Shown here one piece after another: positions 1 through 8,912 of a stretch of DNA of 43,949 bases. Source of the DNA: Sphaeroforma arctica JP610 (taxonomy: Eukaryota > Opisthokonta > Ichthyosporea > Ichthyophonida); NCBI RefSeq assembly GCF_001186125.1, contig NW_014040382.1, forward strand, positions 37,525-81,473. Direction: 5' to 3'. How positions within the stretch are numbered: the first letter of the stretch is position 1; each line of letters starts with the position of its first letter. The position numbers and the translations under genes were made by a program. Under the pieces are notes generated by a model. The model searched no databases. It was not told the DNA's origin and saw only the letters and a list, made by a program, of their open reading frames with translations.

Positions 1-325
1 TGGTACTCCTGTTAATTAGAGACTTCCCCAAGTGTCTATTTTCAGGTGTCAGATTTGTATCATTCCAGTATTAAGTACAATTTTAATTTCAATGGAAAAA
101 AAACAATCTATATTTGAAAAACCACCTAATTGTCCACAGTAGAGTCCCATACTCTACTGAGTACTATCACATGTTCAGAATCTTGAATATCTCAATTCTT
201 GTTCATGTCCAATACGTTAAACGTATTCCAGTATTATAAGTATAACCGTTAATACGTTAATACGTTTAAAATATACGTTAACTGTGCAACTACTATTAGG
301 AACCCGCTATTTTTTGAGAGAAGTC
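1..325 (+). repeat. Dispersed noncoding repeat R1, copy 1
   Basis: This stretch aligns by eye with 17570-17930. Shared landmarks in order are AAGTGTCNATTTT, a GAAAAACCA block, a short hairpin, a region crowded with ACGTTA/AACCGTT words, and a terminal CTACTATNAGGAACCCGCT near 290-310. The hairpin stem is CAGTAGAGT (137-145) with ACTCTACTG (151-159). No coding potential is seen. The common right edge suggests the terminus of a mobile or amplified element, but no terminal inverted repeats or protein were found, so the class is unknown. Confidence 0.5.
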
Positions 326-508
326 AGAAAGTGCATATTATTATTATTTTTGTGCTGTGTGCACAATACTTTATAATATTATGTATGAAATATACTACAG
401 CTAATATGGTCTATAGGGATAATTCCTATAGGGATAATATTATTTATTTCAAAAATGATAAGTTATAATGTATGCATGTTACAATGTATGAACATATGGT
501 ATGGCCTC

Positions 509-1190
509 TCATAGCTGTTGTAGTGGTTCGGGAAAGATTGATGGGAAGAGGTGGTCAGGAAATTCCCGTTTGAAGCTTGGGTCAAGTGAATCGACGATGG
601 AGGATATGCGCTGAGTTAATTCGGGCTGGTACTGACAAAACACTGATACCATCGAATGTGTCATGTATTCGCTTGCTGACCTACTAAGTAGCGTACCCCC
701 CTCTGTGGTACGGGTCGAGTCTGCGCCGTGTAGTGCCGTGAAATGGGTTAGTGCAGAATACGAAATACCGTGTAGGACCAGGCCATTCGTCATAGGAGCG
801 AGGATGGGGATGAGCCAATGCCACACAAGACCACGGATGCATTCGGTATGTGCTGGCTGGCCTGGATCGGAAGTATCATAGACGGGACCAACAAACGCGA
901 TGATTTGGTTTGAACCGAAATTTGGAAGTAGTGCTTCAACAGCGTGATTAGCCGGGGTATGGGAAACATCTGTTGATGTGTCAGAGACGGGTGAGGGTCC
1001 GGTGGTTCTTCTACATGCTGGATAAAAGATCCAAGGTGTTCGTGGAGGGTCCAGATACCGCGGAAGTCGTGGCACTCCTGTAATTGCTGGAGGAGGTCAG
1101 GGCCAATGGGCGGCAGTTTCGGGCCTACCAGGATGCGTCGAATCAGTTGTTGGATGCAGGTAAAGTGGCTGGTGGTGAACTTGTGGCTAG
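509..1190 (-). pseudogene. LINE C-terminal region and 3' UTR side
   Basis: An open minus-strand frame of about 188 codons ends at 509 and matches, residue for residue over long runs, the plus-strand frame at 4309-4611 and the region around 29000-29620. It is the C-terminal part of the LINE protein downstream of the Cys/His motif. Compared with the other two copies this one lacks about 90 bp at about 1185, taking out the CPxCPGxH motif. Function beyond nucleic-acid binding is not known to me. The tail after the stop carries the shared LINE 3' end. Confidence 0.7.
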
Positions 1191-3440
1191 GGTTGGTGTA
1201 GGATCGAGGCAGCGGTTGAAGCAGTCGTATCTGGCTGTGTCTCGGTTTGAGGTTGGCGGTCTACCCATAACCAGTTGGTAGTAGTATTGGCGCCGGGCCA
1301 TTGCCGCGATCTCCTTGTTGGACCAGCGTTTTGTTGAGTTCTTCCTGATATCGTCACAGCGTTGGCGGATGGCTACATGGCCGGGTGTACGCCCGCCCGT
1401 GGTTTTGTGTACAGTTTTCAGGTGAGCATAGATACTGTACGGGAAGCGCAGTGATGGTTTGTCGTGGGCCCAGGCGGGTTGCGTCAGAGGGGTGAGTGGA
1501 TTTGTGCTGGCTATTGAGTCGAGTTGTATTCCCAGGCAACCTCCGGGGTAGTCCGCGAATGGTCGCGCGGGGAGCAGGCCACAAAAGTGGAGTAAGTTTG
1601 TTTGATGTTTTGGAAACCGAGGGTATTTAGTGCCCGTGATGATGACTGCTGCTTGGATGAGTGCTGAGTTAAAGCGCTCGAACAGGGGGTCCGACGCATC
1701 CTTCCATACAGGGGAAGCCCAGGCAATAATGTTCAGACCATATGTAGCCGTGGATAGGATGAATGTTTTGAACATCACCAGTCGGTTGCGGGGGTGTCGC
1801 CAGCTGAAGCCATGGAAGCCATAAGCGCGGAAAGATGCGATACCCAGAGATAATGCTGCAACCAGGGATTCCATATGTCTGGCGAGGTTGATCCCTGGTA
1901 TTCCGTGCGAGAGTGGGAACCCCAGATATTTAGAGCGTTTCGGTTTGGCATGTGTGAGCGCCATCTTCAGGGGGAGGAAACGTGTGTTCCAAGGTGTGTC
2001 TGCAAGCGTCGGCGTGATAAGCTCACGATTTATACGGAGGGTTGGCGCCTCGTGTCGCAAGTCGGTAGATCGTACTCGGGGTTTAATAACACCCTGTTCG
2101 AGGCCAGATTTGCGTCCCCATGCATCAATGTCATCTAAAAAGAGCTGGATCGGAACCGATTGAGGGGCTTGGATCCGTGTGTCATCGACAAATAAATAAG
2201 AGCGGTGGAGCTTGGGCCGAAATTGTGCTAGCGTGACAGCTAATGAATTCATTGTGTAGAAAATAGAGTGCTGGGGGCCGACGATTGAGCCTTGTAGGAT
2301 GCCATTCGTTCTATGGAATAGAGGCGAGAGCGTGTCGCGGTATGTCACTCGGGTAGGGACCCTCTCAAATAGCGCGCGGGGGCAGTTGATCCAGTTTTTG
2401 GGCATTCCAGCCTGACGCAGGAGTACCCATACGCGTGGGAGAGCGACCTTGTCTTATGCCTTGGTAATGTCCAGACAGACGTCGTGCCACTCCTCTTCTG
2501 ACTGTGTCTCAGATTCCATGGCGACAAGTGCTGGGATATGACAGGAGTACCGTGATTTAAAGCCAGCTTGGGTAGCATGGGTAGCAGAGCCGGGGTGGTT
2601 CGTAATCAGATTAAGAAAGCACTTTTCAAAGATGCGTCTGACTATTTGCGTAAGCGTGATGGGGCGAAAGTCGGCGGAGGAGGTGATATCTGCGTCGGCT
2701 TTCCTTGGGTGTGCTGTCAGGAGGATGCAGTTCAGGGCTGCAGGGAAGGTACCCCTCTTCAATAGCTCAGTGAATGCTTCGGCAAGGAGTCTAATCAGTG
2801 GGCTATTGGCGTCGGGGCGTCCTAATGTCCGGCTTTTGGTGGAGCGCTCCACTGCTGCCTTCAGGAGGAGGATGTGGATCCCATCGGGGCCAGGTCTCTT
2901 ATTTGGATAGCGTAGTATAGCCTCCATTACATCGTCGGGGCGTATGGTGGAAGTGACATCGGGAGAGGGTTCGGTATCCGGTGGAACCACGTAATAGTTT
3001 GTAGAGTTAATAGGTCCTCAAAGTAGCCAGCGAGGGTGGCGACTGTGTCATCGGTACCCGGTATGCAGGGTTGGTGCGGAGACCGTCGTTGGTGCGCAAT
3101 ATCTTTGAGCATTTGAGCATTGCTTTGGGCGGTCAGACGTGGACGGAACGAGTGGTTTGGCAGCCGCTGAACCCAGGGCCTGTTTAAGTCACAATATAAC
3201 CCCCCGAAGATATGTGGGTTAGCGGCATAGCGCCAGATGCGGTCGAGTATTCGTGGCAGCCCTTCCGCTGGTCCGTGCAAAGTGAGATACGACCGTAGTA
3301 GGTTCTGATGCGCCCGGATTTCGGCTTGGAATAGTCGCGCGCGGGATTTATTGCGTAGGTGATACAGTCGATGGCGATATCGGTTATATCCATGGGAGGG
3401 GAGGCGTTGGTCTAGAGGCGGCGGCATTGTTGGCATTTGT
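1190..3440 (-). pseudogene. LINE reverse transcriptase
   Basis: Conserved RT blocks appear in order on the minus strand: KRPGPDGI (near 2890), FRPITL (near 2660), QAGFKSRYS (near 2560), LDITKA (near 2460; palm Asp of motif A), GILQGSIVGP (near 2290, motif B) and FVDD (near 2190, motif C, with F in place of the common Y/F-A). A thumb and a basic connection region (RWSNKEIAAMARRQYYYQ) follow to about 1190. The reading is split into three stretches (3436-2927, 2990-2454, 2405-1143). The codon after LDITKA is TAA where the family has Tyr, directly followed by DKVALP in the same frame. The 420-codon downstream part is one long open frame, suggesting the copy is fairly young. No RNase H domain was recognised. 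Confidence 0.9.
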
Positions 3441-3469
3441 TGGGGCCGATGGATTTGATTCGTGGGAAG

Positions 3470-4124
3470 TATCTGGAGATCGAGTCCAAAGGTGTGGTCA
3501 CCACCGATACCGTAGTCCGTCAGCTTATAAGTCTGGAGGGAGGCGGGGGTGGTAGGCCGATGTTATGCATGTTCTGTTCTAGTTGAATCGCCAGCATAGA
3601 GGTAGTCCAAGTGCCACGAATTACGCAGAGTAGTCTCAATCGTTTTCATACGTATTCCATGATCTGTAGATGAGTGGCCATACTTCCGGGCTTTGAAGTT
3701 GAAATCTCCCCACACGACATCTGGTTGGAGATCGCCAATCTCAGGGGAATTTATGTATCGCCCGACGTCTTCTTCAGTAAGTGCTTTGCGTGGAAGGTAG
3801 AACACGGCCATATGAACGCCAAAGCAAAGAAAGAACACCGCGTACAGTGAAGAGTGTACAAGTTGAAAATTCGATGGATGGTGTTTGGAAAGGATACCAA
3901 CACCACAGTGTGAAGGGTGTAAAATATTATGCCGTGTAGTGTGATGTAGAATATGGTAGTGTGTGTTCGAGCGTATATGATTAAGAAATGTGGTGTTATG
4001 CCAGGTTTCAACCACACTCATAACATCAACCTGACTTAAAATTGATGTAACGTTCAAACACTTATATGTATGTGCTGCGTTGTCCATGTTCAGTCCTTGT
4101 GGGTTGAAGAGCGTCATCCTCATG
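3470..4124 (-). pseudogene. LINE endonuclease domain (EEP/APE type)
   Basis: Starting at the codons for MRMTLFNPQGL (near 4118) the translation shows the ordered signature of LINE exonuclease-endonuclease-phosphatase domains: the N-terminal FNPQGLN strand, the catalytic Glu in VVETW, the WGDFNF block, and the GGDHTF block near 3490 that stands for the usual S/GDH. In the family this domain nicks target DNA to prime reverse transcription. The frame runs open from the junction to about 3563, and the GGDHTF block lies in another frame, so there is at least one frameshift between 3563 and 3510. The ATG at 4300 is not the natural start: codons upstream of about 4124 are the antisense of the opposite LINE arm. 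Confidence 0.85.
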
Positions 4125-4140
4125 GGTCCTAACATTGCTC

Positions 4141-4965
4141 GTTCACATTGCTCGACTACCGCACCGATGGCTGTCTCTGCCCTTTCTGTCCGGGTAGCCA
4201 CAAGTTCACCACCAGCCACTTTACCTGCATCCAACAACTGATTCGACGCATCCTGGTAGGCCCGAAACTGCCGCCCATTGGCCCTGACCTCCTCCAGCAA
4301 TTACAGGAGTGCCACGACTTCCGCGGTATCTGGACCCTCCACGAACACCTTGGATCTTTTATCCAGCATGTAGAAGAACCACCGGACCCTCACCCGTCTC
4401 TGACACATCAACAGATGTTTCCCATACCCCGGCTAATCACGCTGTTGAAGCACTACTTCCAAATTTCGGTTCAAACCAAATCATCGCGTTTGTTGGTCCC
4501 GCCTATGATACTTCCGATTCAGGCCAGCCAGCACATACTGAATGCATCCGTGGTCTTGTGTGGCATTGGCTCACCCCCATCCTCGCTCCTCGACCGAATT
4601 ATGACGGATAAATTGGTCCTACACAGTATTTCGTACTCTGCACTAACCCATTCCGCGGCACTACACGGCGCAGACTCGACCCGTACCACAGAGGTGGGTA
4701 CGCTACTTAGTAGGTCAGCAAGTAAATACATGGCACATTCGATGGTATCAGTTGTTTGTCAGCACCGGCCATAAATAGGTCAGCGCATATCCTCCATCGT
4801 CGACTCACTTGGCCCAAGCTTCAAACGGGAATTTCCTGACCACCTCTTCCCATCAATCTTTCCCGAACCACTACAACAGCTATGAGAGGCCATACCATAT
4901 GTTCATACATTGTAACATACATACATTATAGCTTATCTTTTTTCTTGAAAGAAATATTATTATCA
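4141..4965 (+). mobile_element. LINE, copy 2, 5'-truncated 3' fragment
   Basis: This plus-strand piece begins at GTTCACATTGCTCGA, inside the LINE C-terminal region, and runs through the 3' end near 4965. It contains the motif CPFCPGSHKFTTSHFTC at 4178-4228 (Cys-x2-Cys-x3-His-x8-Cys), which the opposite arm has lost; Cys/His motifs at the LINE C-terminus are common in the L1-like superfamily and probably bind nucleic acid. From 4195 to 4965 it is the near-exact reverse complement of 430-1190. The LINE tail at its end is followed by unrelated TTTGGTGGTACAC sequence. Confidence 0.85.
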
Positions 4966-5049
4966 CTTTGGTGGTACACATATACAATATGGTGGTGATC
5001 GCACGTATTCATACAACTAGAAATGACACTCATAATCGAGGCTAGTTTT

Positions 5050-5156
5050 CACTTCCCCATTTATATTTTTCACTTCCCCATATTTATTTTTCACTTCCCC
5101 ATATTTATTTTTCAATCTTCCCCATATTTATTTTCCACTTTCCCATATTTATTTTT
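5050..5156 (+). repeat. Tandem repeat, 21-22 bp unit, 5 copies
   Basis: Five head-to-tail units resemble CACTTCCCCATATTTATTTTT, at about 5050, 5071, 5092, 5113 and 5135. Units 2 and 3 are identical, the outer ones carry small changes. Confidence 0.9.
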
Positions 5157-5202
5157 CACGACGGACCTTTGACCCACATTTCCGTCTCCGAAACGTAAAT
5201 AT

Positions 5203-5222
5203 TGGTGACCTGCAGGTCACCA
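5203..5222. promoter_or_regulatory. Perfect 20-bp palindrome
   Basis: TGGTGACCTGCAGGTCACCA equals its own reverse complement over all 20 bases. It lies between the tandem array and the ORF1-like element. It could be a dimeric protein-binding site or a hairpin; no family assignment is possible. Confidence 0.55.
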
Positions 5223-5339
5223 GTGCATAACTGACTACCCAATTTCAAAAGACCCCACCATTAAGTCACATACTAGACCTGGAATGTAGATTTTATTTTT
5301 GTTATAAATAAAAAAATCCAGTTGAGACACACAGCCACA

Positions 5340-6040
5340 AATGTTGGGCCAGGCCAAACCCCCAACTAAGACGTTCGTCACCAAAGACTCTTTGCCCAAT
5401 GACCAATGAAATTGAACTTACAAAATTCTATCACAGACCTCTCTGCCCAGGTCAATACTCTACAGGCCAATCTCGACCAAGAGGACCGCCTCTACCAAAC
5501 CCGAACAATGATGGACCCATTTCCAAGAAGCCTCTAGCTGACGATACCCGATGCCGGAGAAAACTCTCCACGAAATGGATGACGTAACTCCGGTATGGCT
5601 CTTCTTTCGGGCAATTTTTCCTAACGGCAAGCCTCCATCCCAATCAGAATTTGAAAATTACTGGCACGCCCAACCGCTCCTCAATCGCCATCACTTCCTT
5701 TAATATCTCCCGTCCAAACCGATTTCTCAACTAAATCGCCACAGGAGTTCCACCAGTTTCGTCCGCCTTTGTGTTCCTAGTGACGCTGTTGCCCAGGTGA
5801 AACGACATGCAACACTTACGTGGAAATGGCAGTTTGATAAAACTATGGACCCACGCTCCAAAAATTATCCCGACTCTACGAAAGCAGCTTTAATCCACCG
5901 TCTTCGTACCAAGCGGGAGGCTCGCTGCACACATGAACGAGCGCCAAAAGTTCTTGTCCGCAGCATGGATGCTCTATTAAACCCCCTTGTCAACTCCACT
6001 TGTAACTTATCTCTTTTGAAATAAATAATTTTATCCCTAA
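5340..6040 (+). mobile_element. ORF1-like, RT-less element with the LINE 3' tail
   Basis: The 3' end (TTGTAACTTATCTCTTTTGAAATAA then ATTTTATCCCTA, 6000-6037) matches the tail of the LINE copies at 430-465 and 29683-29715. Upstream there is no RT, but broken coding sequence: a coiled-coil segment (5406-5537), a WLFFRAIFPNGKPP stretch in another frame (about 5560-5700), and a basic segment with RSKNYPDSTKAALIHRLRTK (about 5840-5935). This arrangement resembles half-LINE (HAL1-like) elements, which keep ORF1 and the 3' UTR only. Alternatively it is an internally deleted copy of the LINE whose ORF1 is missing at 4140. It has several stops and frame changes. Confidence 0.55.
5406..5537 (+). pseudogene. 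Coiled-coil fragment of an ORF1-like protein
   Basis: The 43-codon open frame has a heptad-like run, LQNSITDLSAQVNTLQANLD, with Leu/Ile/Val at roughly every third to fourth position, as in the trimerising coiled coil of LINE ORF1 proteins. It stops at TAG (5535-5537) and the likely continuation is in another frame. The start at ATG 5406 is only the first Met of the frame. Assignment rests on the coiled coil and on the LINE tail 500 bp downstream, not on a recognised RNA-binding domain. Confidence 0.4.
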
Positions 6041-6879
6041 GAGTACATGAATTAACAACACTATAGGACAGTTTGAATATTAGTTAATTTTAGGCCGTTG
6101 CTAGTGATAACAATAGGTCAGTGTAAATAGATAGCTCACAGTGCGCATATACAGATAAATAAGTATAAATAGATAACTCATAGTGAATTTGTACTTCAAA
6201 AAAGAAAAAGAAAACAAAGATGTGTATATAAGTAGTTATGGATCTGAATACAAACAAGTTTAGAATGTAACTTTTGATGGCCAACGTGTAAATACTATGG
6301 TGTAGAAAAGTCAAATAAAGACAAGTTATCCTTATATATTGTGTTAAAAGTATGGTTTTAATAGTATGGTTTATATGAATAGTGTTCACAGACCAAGTAT
6401 TTATAAAATGTTTTGCAATTGAATGTGTGCATGCATCGTTCTTAAACATACTTGCAAATTCTTATATATTTATTAGTGTTACGAAGAACAAAACTATCAT
6501 CACAGCTCAGAAATATTCGGTACGGCAGACACTAACAAAAAGTCCTTAGAACAAATTTGGGAAATATCACAATTTTTATATATTTGTGTCACTTGACGCG
6601 ACGGCACCTCGACTGGCGGCGGGGTAGAGACTGGCGGTGACGTGTAAGGTTTGTTCATGACGACATTACCTATGTGTAGGTTGACTGCAGTTATTACACT
6701 TTGAAATATTGTCTGTCAATTACAGGCCTTCCAATCTTCCGAAAGAGGAGTACGGATACTCTCAGTATTGCTTACACAATGTGCTAGCATATACGACGTG
6801 CGATCATCTGAGTGACAATGATTAATTATGCTGCAGGCGGCACGGCTGGTTGCATGGTTCACTACACACACACATATAT

Positions 6880-6928
<49 letters not shown>

Positions 6929-7333
6929 GAGGTGGCGCATACGTATAAATGGCTTGACTGGTGTCGTAGACAACTGCTTATGATTTGTTCGCGAACACAG
7001 CCTCTACACTACTAACAATACAGCTAGTCATTTATGTTGTCGACGGAGCTGCTGTATATCTTTCGCGTAGATAAAAGATATATATTATACGTATTTTATA
7101 TTTACAAAATATGGCACACAAACATAGTACGAATATTTTTAAGGATATGTCCTTGTTTGGTGCGGATTTTTTTTTCCAGAAAATGTCAAACACTCGCAAA
7201 GGGGTGATTTGTGAGTACTGGTACATGCCTGGGTAGAGAGACCACTGTCGATCAACTCTGGTATACTATGACCAGGAGACATGTGGGTAGGACAAGATGT
7301 AGGTACCGCACTGGGTGACATAGTTTCAAGTAT
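6041..7333. other. AT-rich stretch without a recognised gene
   Basis: No convincing coding frame on either strand. It holds a CA/TA microsatellite at 6863-6924 and a short GC-richer island at about 6595-6645 where GACTGGCGG occurs twice. Confidence 0.6.
6863..6924 (+). repeat. (CA)n-(TA)n microsatellite
   Basis: ACACACACAC followed by ATATATACAC and an uninterrupted TA run to 6924. Confidence 0.95.
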
Positions 7334-7377
7334 ATGTGCGGAGAAAAGTTACTTACAGTAGACAGAATAGACAAGGT

Positions 7378-7740
7378 ATGACACACATGACGGGGAAACG
7401 TTATTGTGCAGCGAATAATTCTGCTATGGACACAAGTGTTCAACAAGGGTGTTTTTTTTTACCCAGAGGATTTTACGTACACAGAGCTCTTTACTTGGTG
7501 CTCACGCCAATACAAGAGTACAAATACATTTTAGGTGTCGGATTGGTGACACAGACGATAAGATATCCAGTAGCCACGGCTAGTGTTCCTATGCTGAGAA
7601 GACACTATGAGGAGGTTGTGTCACTGGGGACATCAATCAGTTACAATCGAAATCTTTACTGTGCGCTGACGAATATAACGCAAACAATCATGAGGCAGTG
7701 TGAAGGTGACCAGGACGTTTTCATAAGATGCTACAGCTAA
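7378..7740 (+). CDS. Unidentified ORF, 120 codons, possible exon
   Basis: From ATG 7378 the frame is open to TAA 7738-7740; it extends open to 7336 without an ATG, next to a TTACTTACAG that could be a 3' splice site (AG at 7356-7357). The product is mixed in composition with no transmembrane segment or motif I recognise; its C-terminal half (LRRHYEEVVSLGTSISYNRN) looks like a folded protein. It is followed by overlapping ORFs at 7728 and 7905, a strong 5' splice consensus at 8175 and AATAAA at 8383, all on the same strand, which suggests one transcription unit. It does not resemble the transposon proteins in this window. Function unknown; it could also be chance. Confidence 0.35.
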   Translation: MTHMTGKRYCAANNSAMDTSVQQGCFFLPRGFYVHRALYLVLTPIQEYKYILGVGLVTQTIRYPVATASVPMLRRHYEEVVSLGTSISYNRNLYCALTNITQTIMRQCEGDQDVFIRCYS

Positions 7741-7853
7741 AGTTGGACGACAACGTGATGTGGCTTGACGATGGGTCGACAATTGACTGCCGAGCGGTGG
7801 CGTTACCGGGGGAGGATTTGCTATGGCTTGATGAGGAATCACTGTTTTGCTAA
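7728..7853 (+). CDS. Unidentified small ORF with a repeated LLW-acidic motif
   Basis: A 41-codon ORF overlaps the end of the preceding ORF by 13 bases. It contains VMWLDDGS and LPGEDLLWLDEES, two similar acidic-Trp motifs. A related LPREKLLWPEEG is encoded at about 7920-7955 in a different frame, and a 28-bp stretch is directly repeated nearby (7862-7889 and 7914-7941). This hints at a repeat-containing protein whose frame has been lost or that is spliced. No function is assigned. Confidence 0.3.
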   Translation: MLQLKLDDNVMWLDDGSTIDCRAVALPGEDLLWLDEESLFC

Positions 7854-7861
7854 GGGACTTT

Positions 7862-7941
7862 GGTGCTGCTGCGGAAGAAACTGCTGTGGATCGTTTCTTT
7901 GCTAATGGGATTGGGTGCTGCCGCGGGAGAAACTGCTGTGG
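7862..7941 (+). repeat. Direct duplication, period 52
   Basis: GGTGCTGCTGCGGAAGAAAC and its continuation (7863-7889) recur with few changes at 7915-7941. The duplication lies inside the candidate gene region. Confidence 0.8.
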
Positions 7942-8222
7942 CCGGAAGAAGGAGTGATACTGGGATACTACGCTGGGGAGTTACCGCTAGAGAAGTTGTC
8001 GAGACTGGAAGCGGAGTGCAACGGCGAGATGGCGTTGCGCATCGCCAAGGAACGGCGGGGCGACAATCACAAATGGAAATAGATGCTATTGTTGGTGGCG
8101 CAAGCGAACTACTAGTTGATTACGTCTTCAGGAATACACGGGATACAGTCGATTGCAAGACCAGAGAATTTAAGGTAAGAGCTGTATACCAAGGCGGCGA
8201 CATTACGCAATCGCGTGTTTAA
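7905..8222 (+). CDS. Unidentified ORF, possible exon ending at a splice donor
   Basis: The frame from ATG 7905 gives about 105 codons, Gly/Arg/Thr rich, to TAA at 8220-8222. A second frame over the same bases (about 7915-8067) encodes LEKLSRLEAECNGEMALRIA, which looks more like a helical protein, so which frame is real is undecided. At 8174/8175 there is AAG|GTAAGA, a full 5' splice consensus, and at 8291-8292 a GATTACAG acceptor, defining a possible 118-bp intron. AATAAA follows at 8383. Unknown function. Confidence 0.3.
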   Translation: MGLGAAAGETAVAGRRSDTGILRWGVTAREVVETGSGVQRRDGVAHRQGTAGRQSQMEIDAIVGGASELLVDYVFRNTRDTVDCKTREFKVRAVYQGGDITQSRV

Positions 8223-8292
8223 GTTCACATACAAGAGTATTGTGTATGTAAATAGAATCGACAGCACAGAAAGTTGCGGGTGTGGATTACAG
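8175..8292 (+). other. Candidate spliceosomal intron
   Basis: Donor GTAAGA at 8175 after TTTAAG, acceptor TTACAG ending at 8292. Length 118 bp. Support is motif-only. Confidence 0.3.
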
Positions 8293-8382
8293 GTATGCGC
8301 GTGTCAAGAACAGATGTTTAAATAGACTCTATATTATCAAGTGTATAGGATATTTACATATACACACACTCGGTACATTCTC

Positions 8383-8388
8383 AATAAA
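8383..8388 (+). terminator. Candidate poly(A) signal AATAAA
   Basis: CTCAATAAAACAGGG lies about 90 bp after the candidate acceptor and 160 bp after the last ORF on the same strand. AT-rich DNA makes chance hits common. Confidence 0.3.
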
Positions 8389-8466
8389 ACAGGGCAACAC
8401 ATACAATTATTATTATGTTATTAAATAGACTACATTTATTTTGATTAAGTTGTTATAACAGAGACA

Positions 8467-8671
8467 CGACATACATAAAACATACACACTATCTGACTCA
8501 CCGCTGGTAGACATATACAGAACATCAATCATGCAAAGGCATAGCTTATCGTAGCAGAACACTACGCGGTAATACAACATACATAAAGCATACACACTAT
8601 CTGACTCACCGCTGGTAGACATATACAGGACATTAATCATGCAAAGGCATGGCTTATCGTAGAAAAACACA
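8467..8671 (+). repeat. Two-copy tandem repeat, period 108
   Basis: Copies at about 8467-8562 and 8575-8671 share long runs such as CACACTATCTGACTCACCGC and differ at a handful of bases. A minus-strand open frame across both copies is explained by the repeat and is not taken as a gene. Confidence 0.9.
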
Positions 8672-8912
8672 CGTGATAATGCAAATAATATTAACATATA
8701 CACAAGTATATGGTGCTGTGCGTCACACATAATACAAACGATTGAAAATGATCAAACATTACAAGACCGGCACTATTGCCCAGCGCGGAAGGTCAAGAGA
8801 AACCCGTCCATGAGTGGTGATTCCAGTGTAGAAGGTTCAGGAAACTCTACCCAAGAGTGGATCGTGGGGTCTAGTTGCACGAGTGCTGGTTGTGTGTGGC
8901 AAGTATATCTAT

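Larger units (their letters stand above)
430..4140 (-). mobile_element. LINE (non-LTR retrotransposon), copy 1, nearly full ORF2
   Basis: Read on the minus strand this holds an apurinic-like endonuclease (about 4124-3470), a reverse transcriptase (about 3440-1500) and a C-terminal region (about 1500-509), followed by a 3' tail ending near 430. The tail, AACTTATC..TTTGAAATAA..ATTATCCCTA on the element strand, recurs at 6005-6035 and 29685-29715 and so marks the true 3' end of the family. A 14-bp direct duplication of the terminal CTATAGGGATAATT word lies at 411-438. No ORF1 is seen upstream of the endonuclease; the 5' side stops at the head-to-head junction near 4141. The copy has a few frame changes, an in-frame stop, and a deletion of about 90 bp near 1185 that removes the C-terminal Cys/His motif, so it is not active as it stands. 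Confidence 0.9.
430..4965. repeat. Foldback: inverted repeat made by two head-to-head LINE copies
   Basis: The arms are 430-1190 and 4195-4965, separated by about 3 kb of LINE body. By eye the arms differ only at scattered bases plus one deletion of about 90 bp at the inner edge of the left arm. The junction at 4132-4154 has ACATTGCTCG twice, separated by TTC. A read-through transcript from either side could fold into a long duplex. Confidence 0.85.
4966..5339. other. Gene-free stretch with tandem array and palindrome
   Basis: No coding signal is seen. The stretch holds the CACTTCCCCATATTTATTTTT array (5050-5156) and the palindrome at 5203-5222. The segment 5160-5340 may be the 5' part of the ORF1-like element that follows, but nothing fixes its left edge. 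Confidence 0.6.

Noticed and set aside
1084-2163. Plus-strand open frames across the LINE body
   Set aside because: They lie opposite the well-supported RT frame and have no recognisable motif; shadows of a GC-richer coding strand.
4125-4300. ATG-initiated N-terminal extension of the LINE endonuclease frame
   Set aside because: These codons are the antisense of the opposite LINE arm's C-terminal region, and the same residues appear by antisense at 1084-1190. The open frame is accidental.
430-4965. Twin priming as the cause of the inverted LINE
   Set aside because: Twin priming inverts an upstream part of the same transcript. Here the 3' end is present in both orientations, so two copies of the same region are involved.
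8413-8730. Minus-strand 105-codon open frame rich in Tyr/Cys/Met
   Set aside because: It is a direct by-product of the 108-bp tandem repeat; its two halves are the repeat translated twice.
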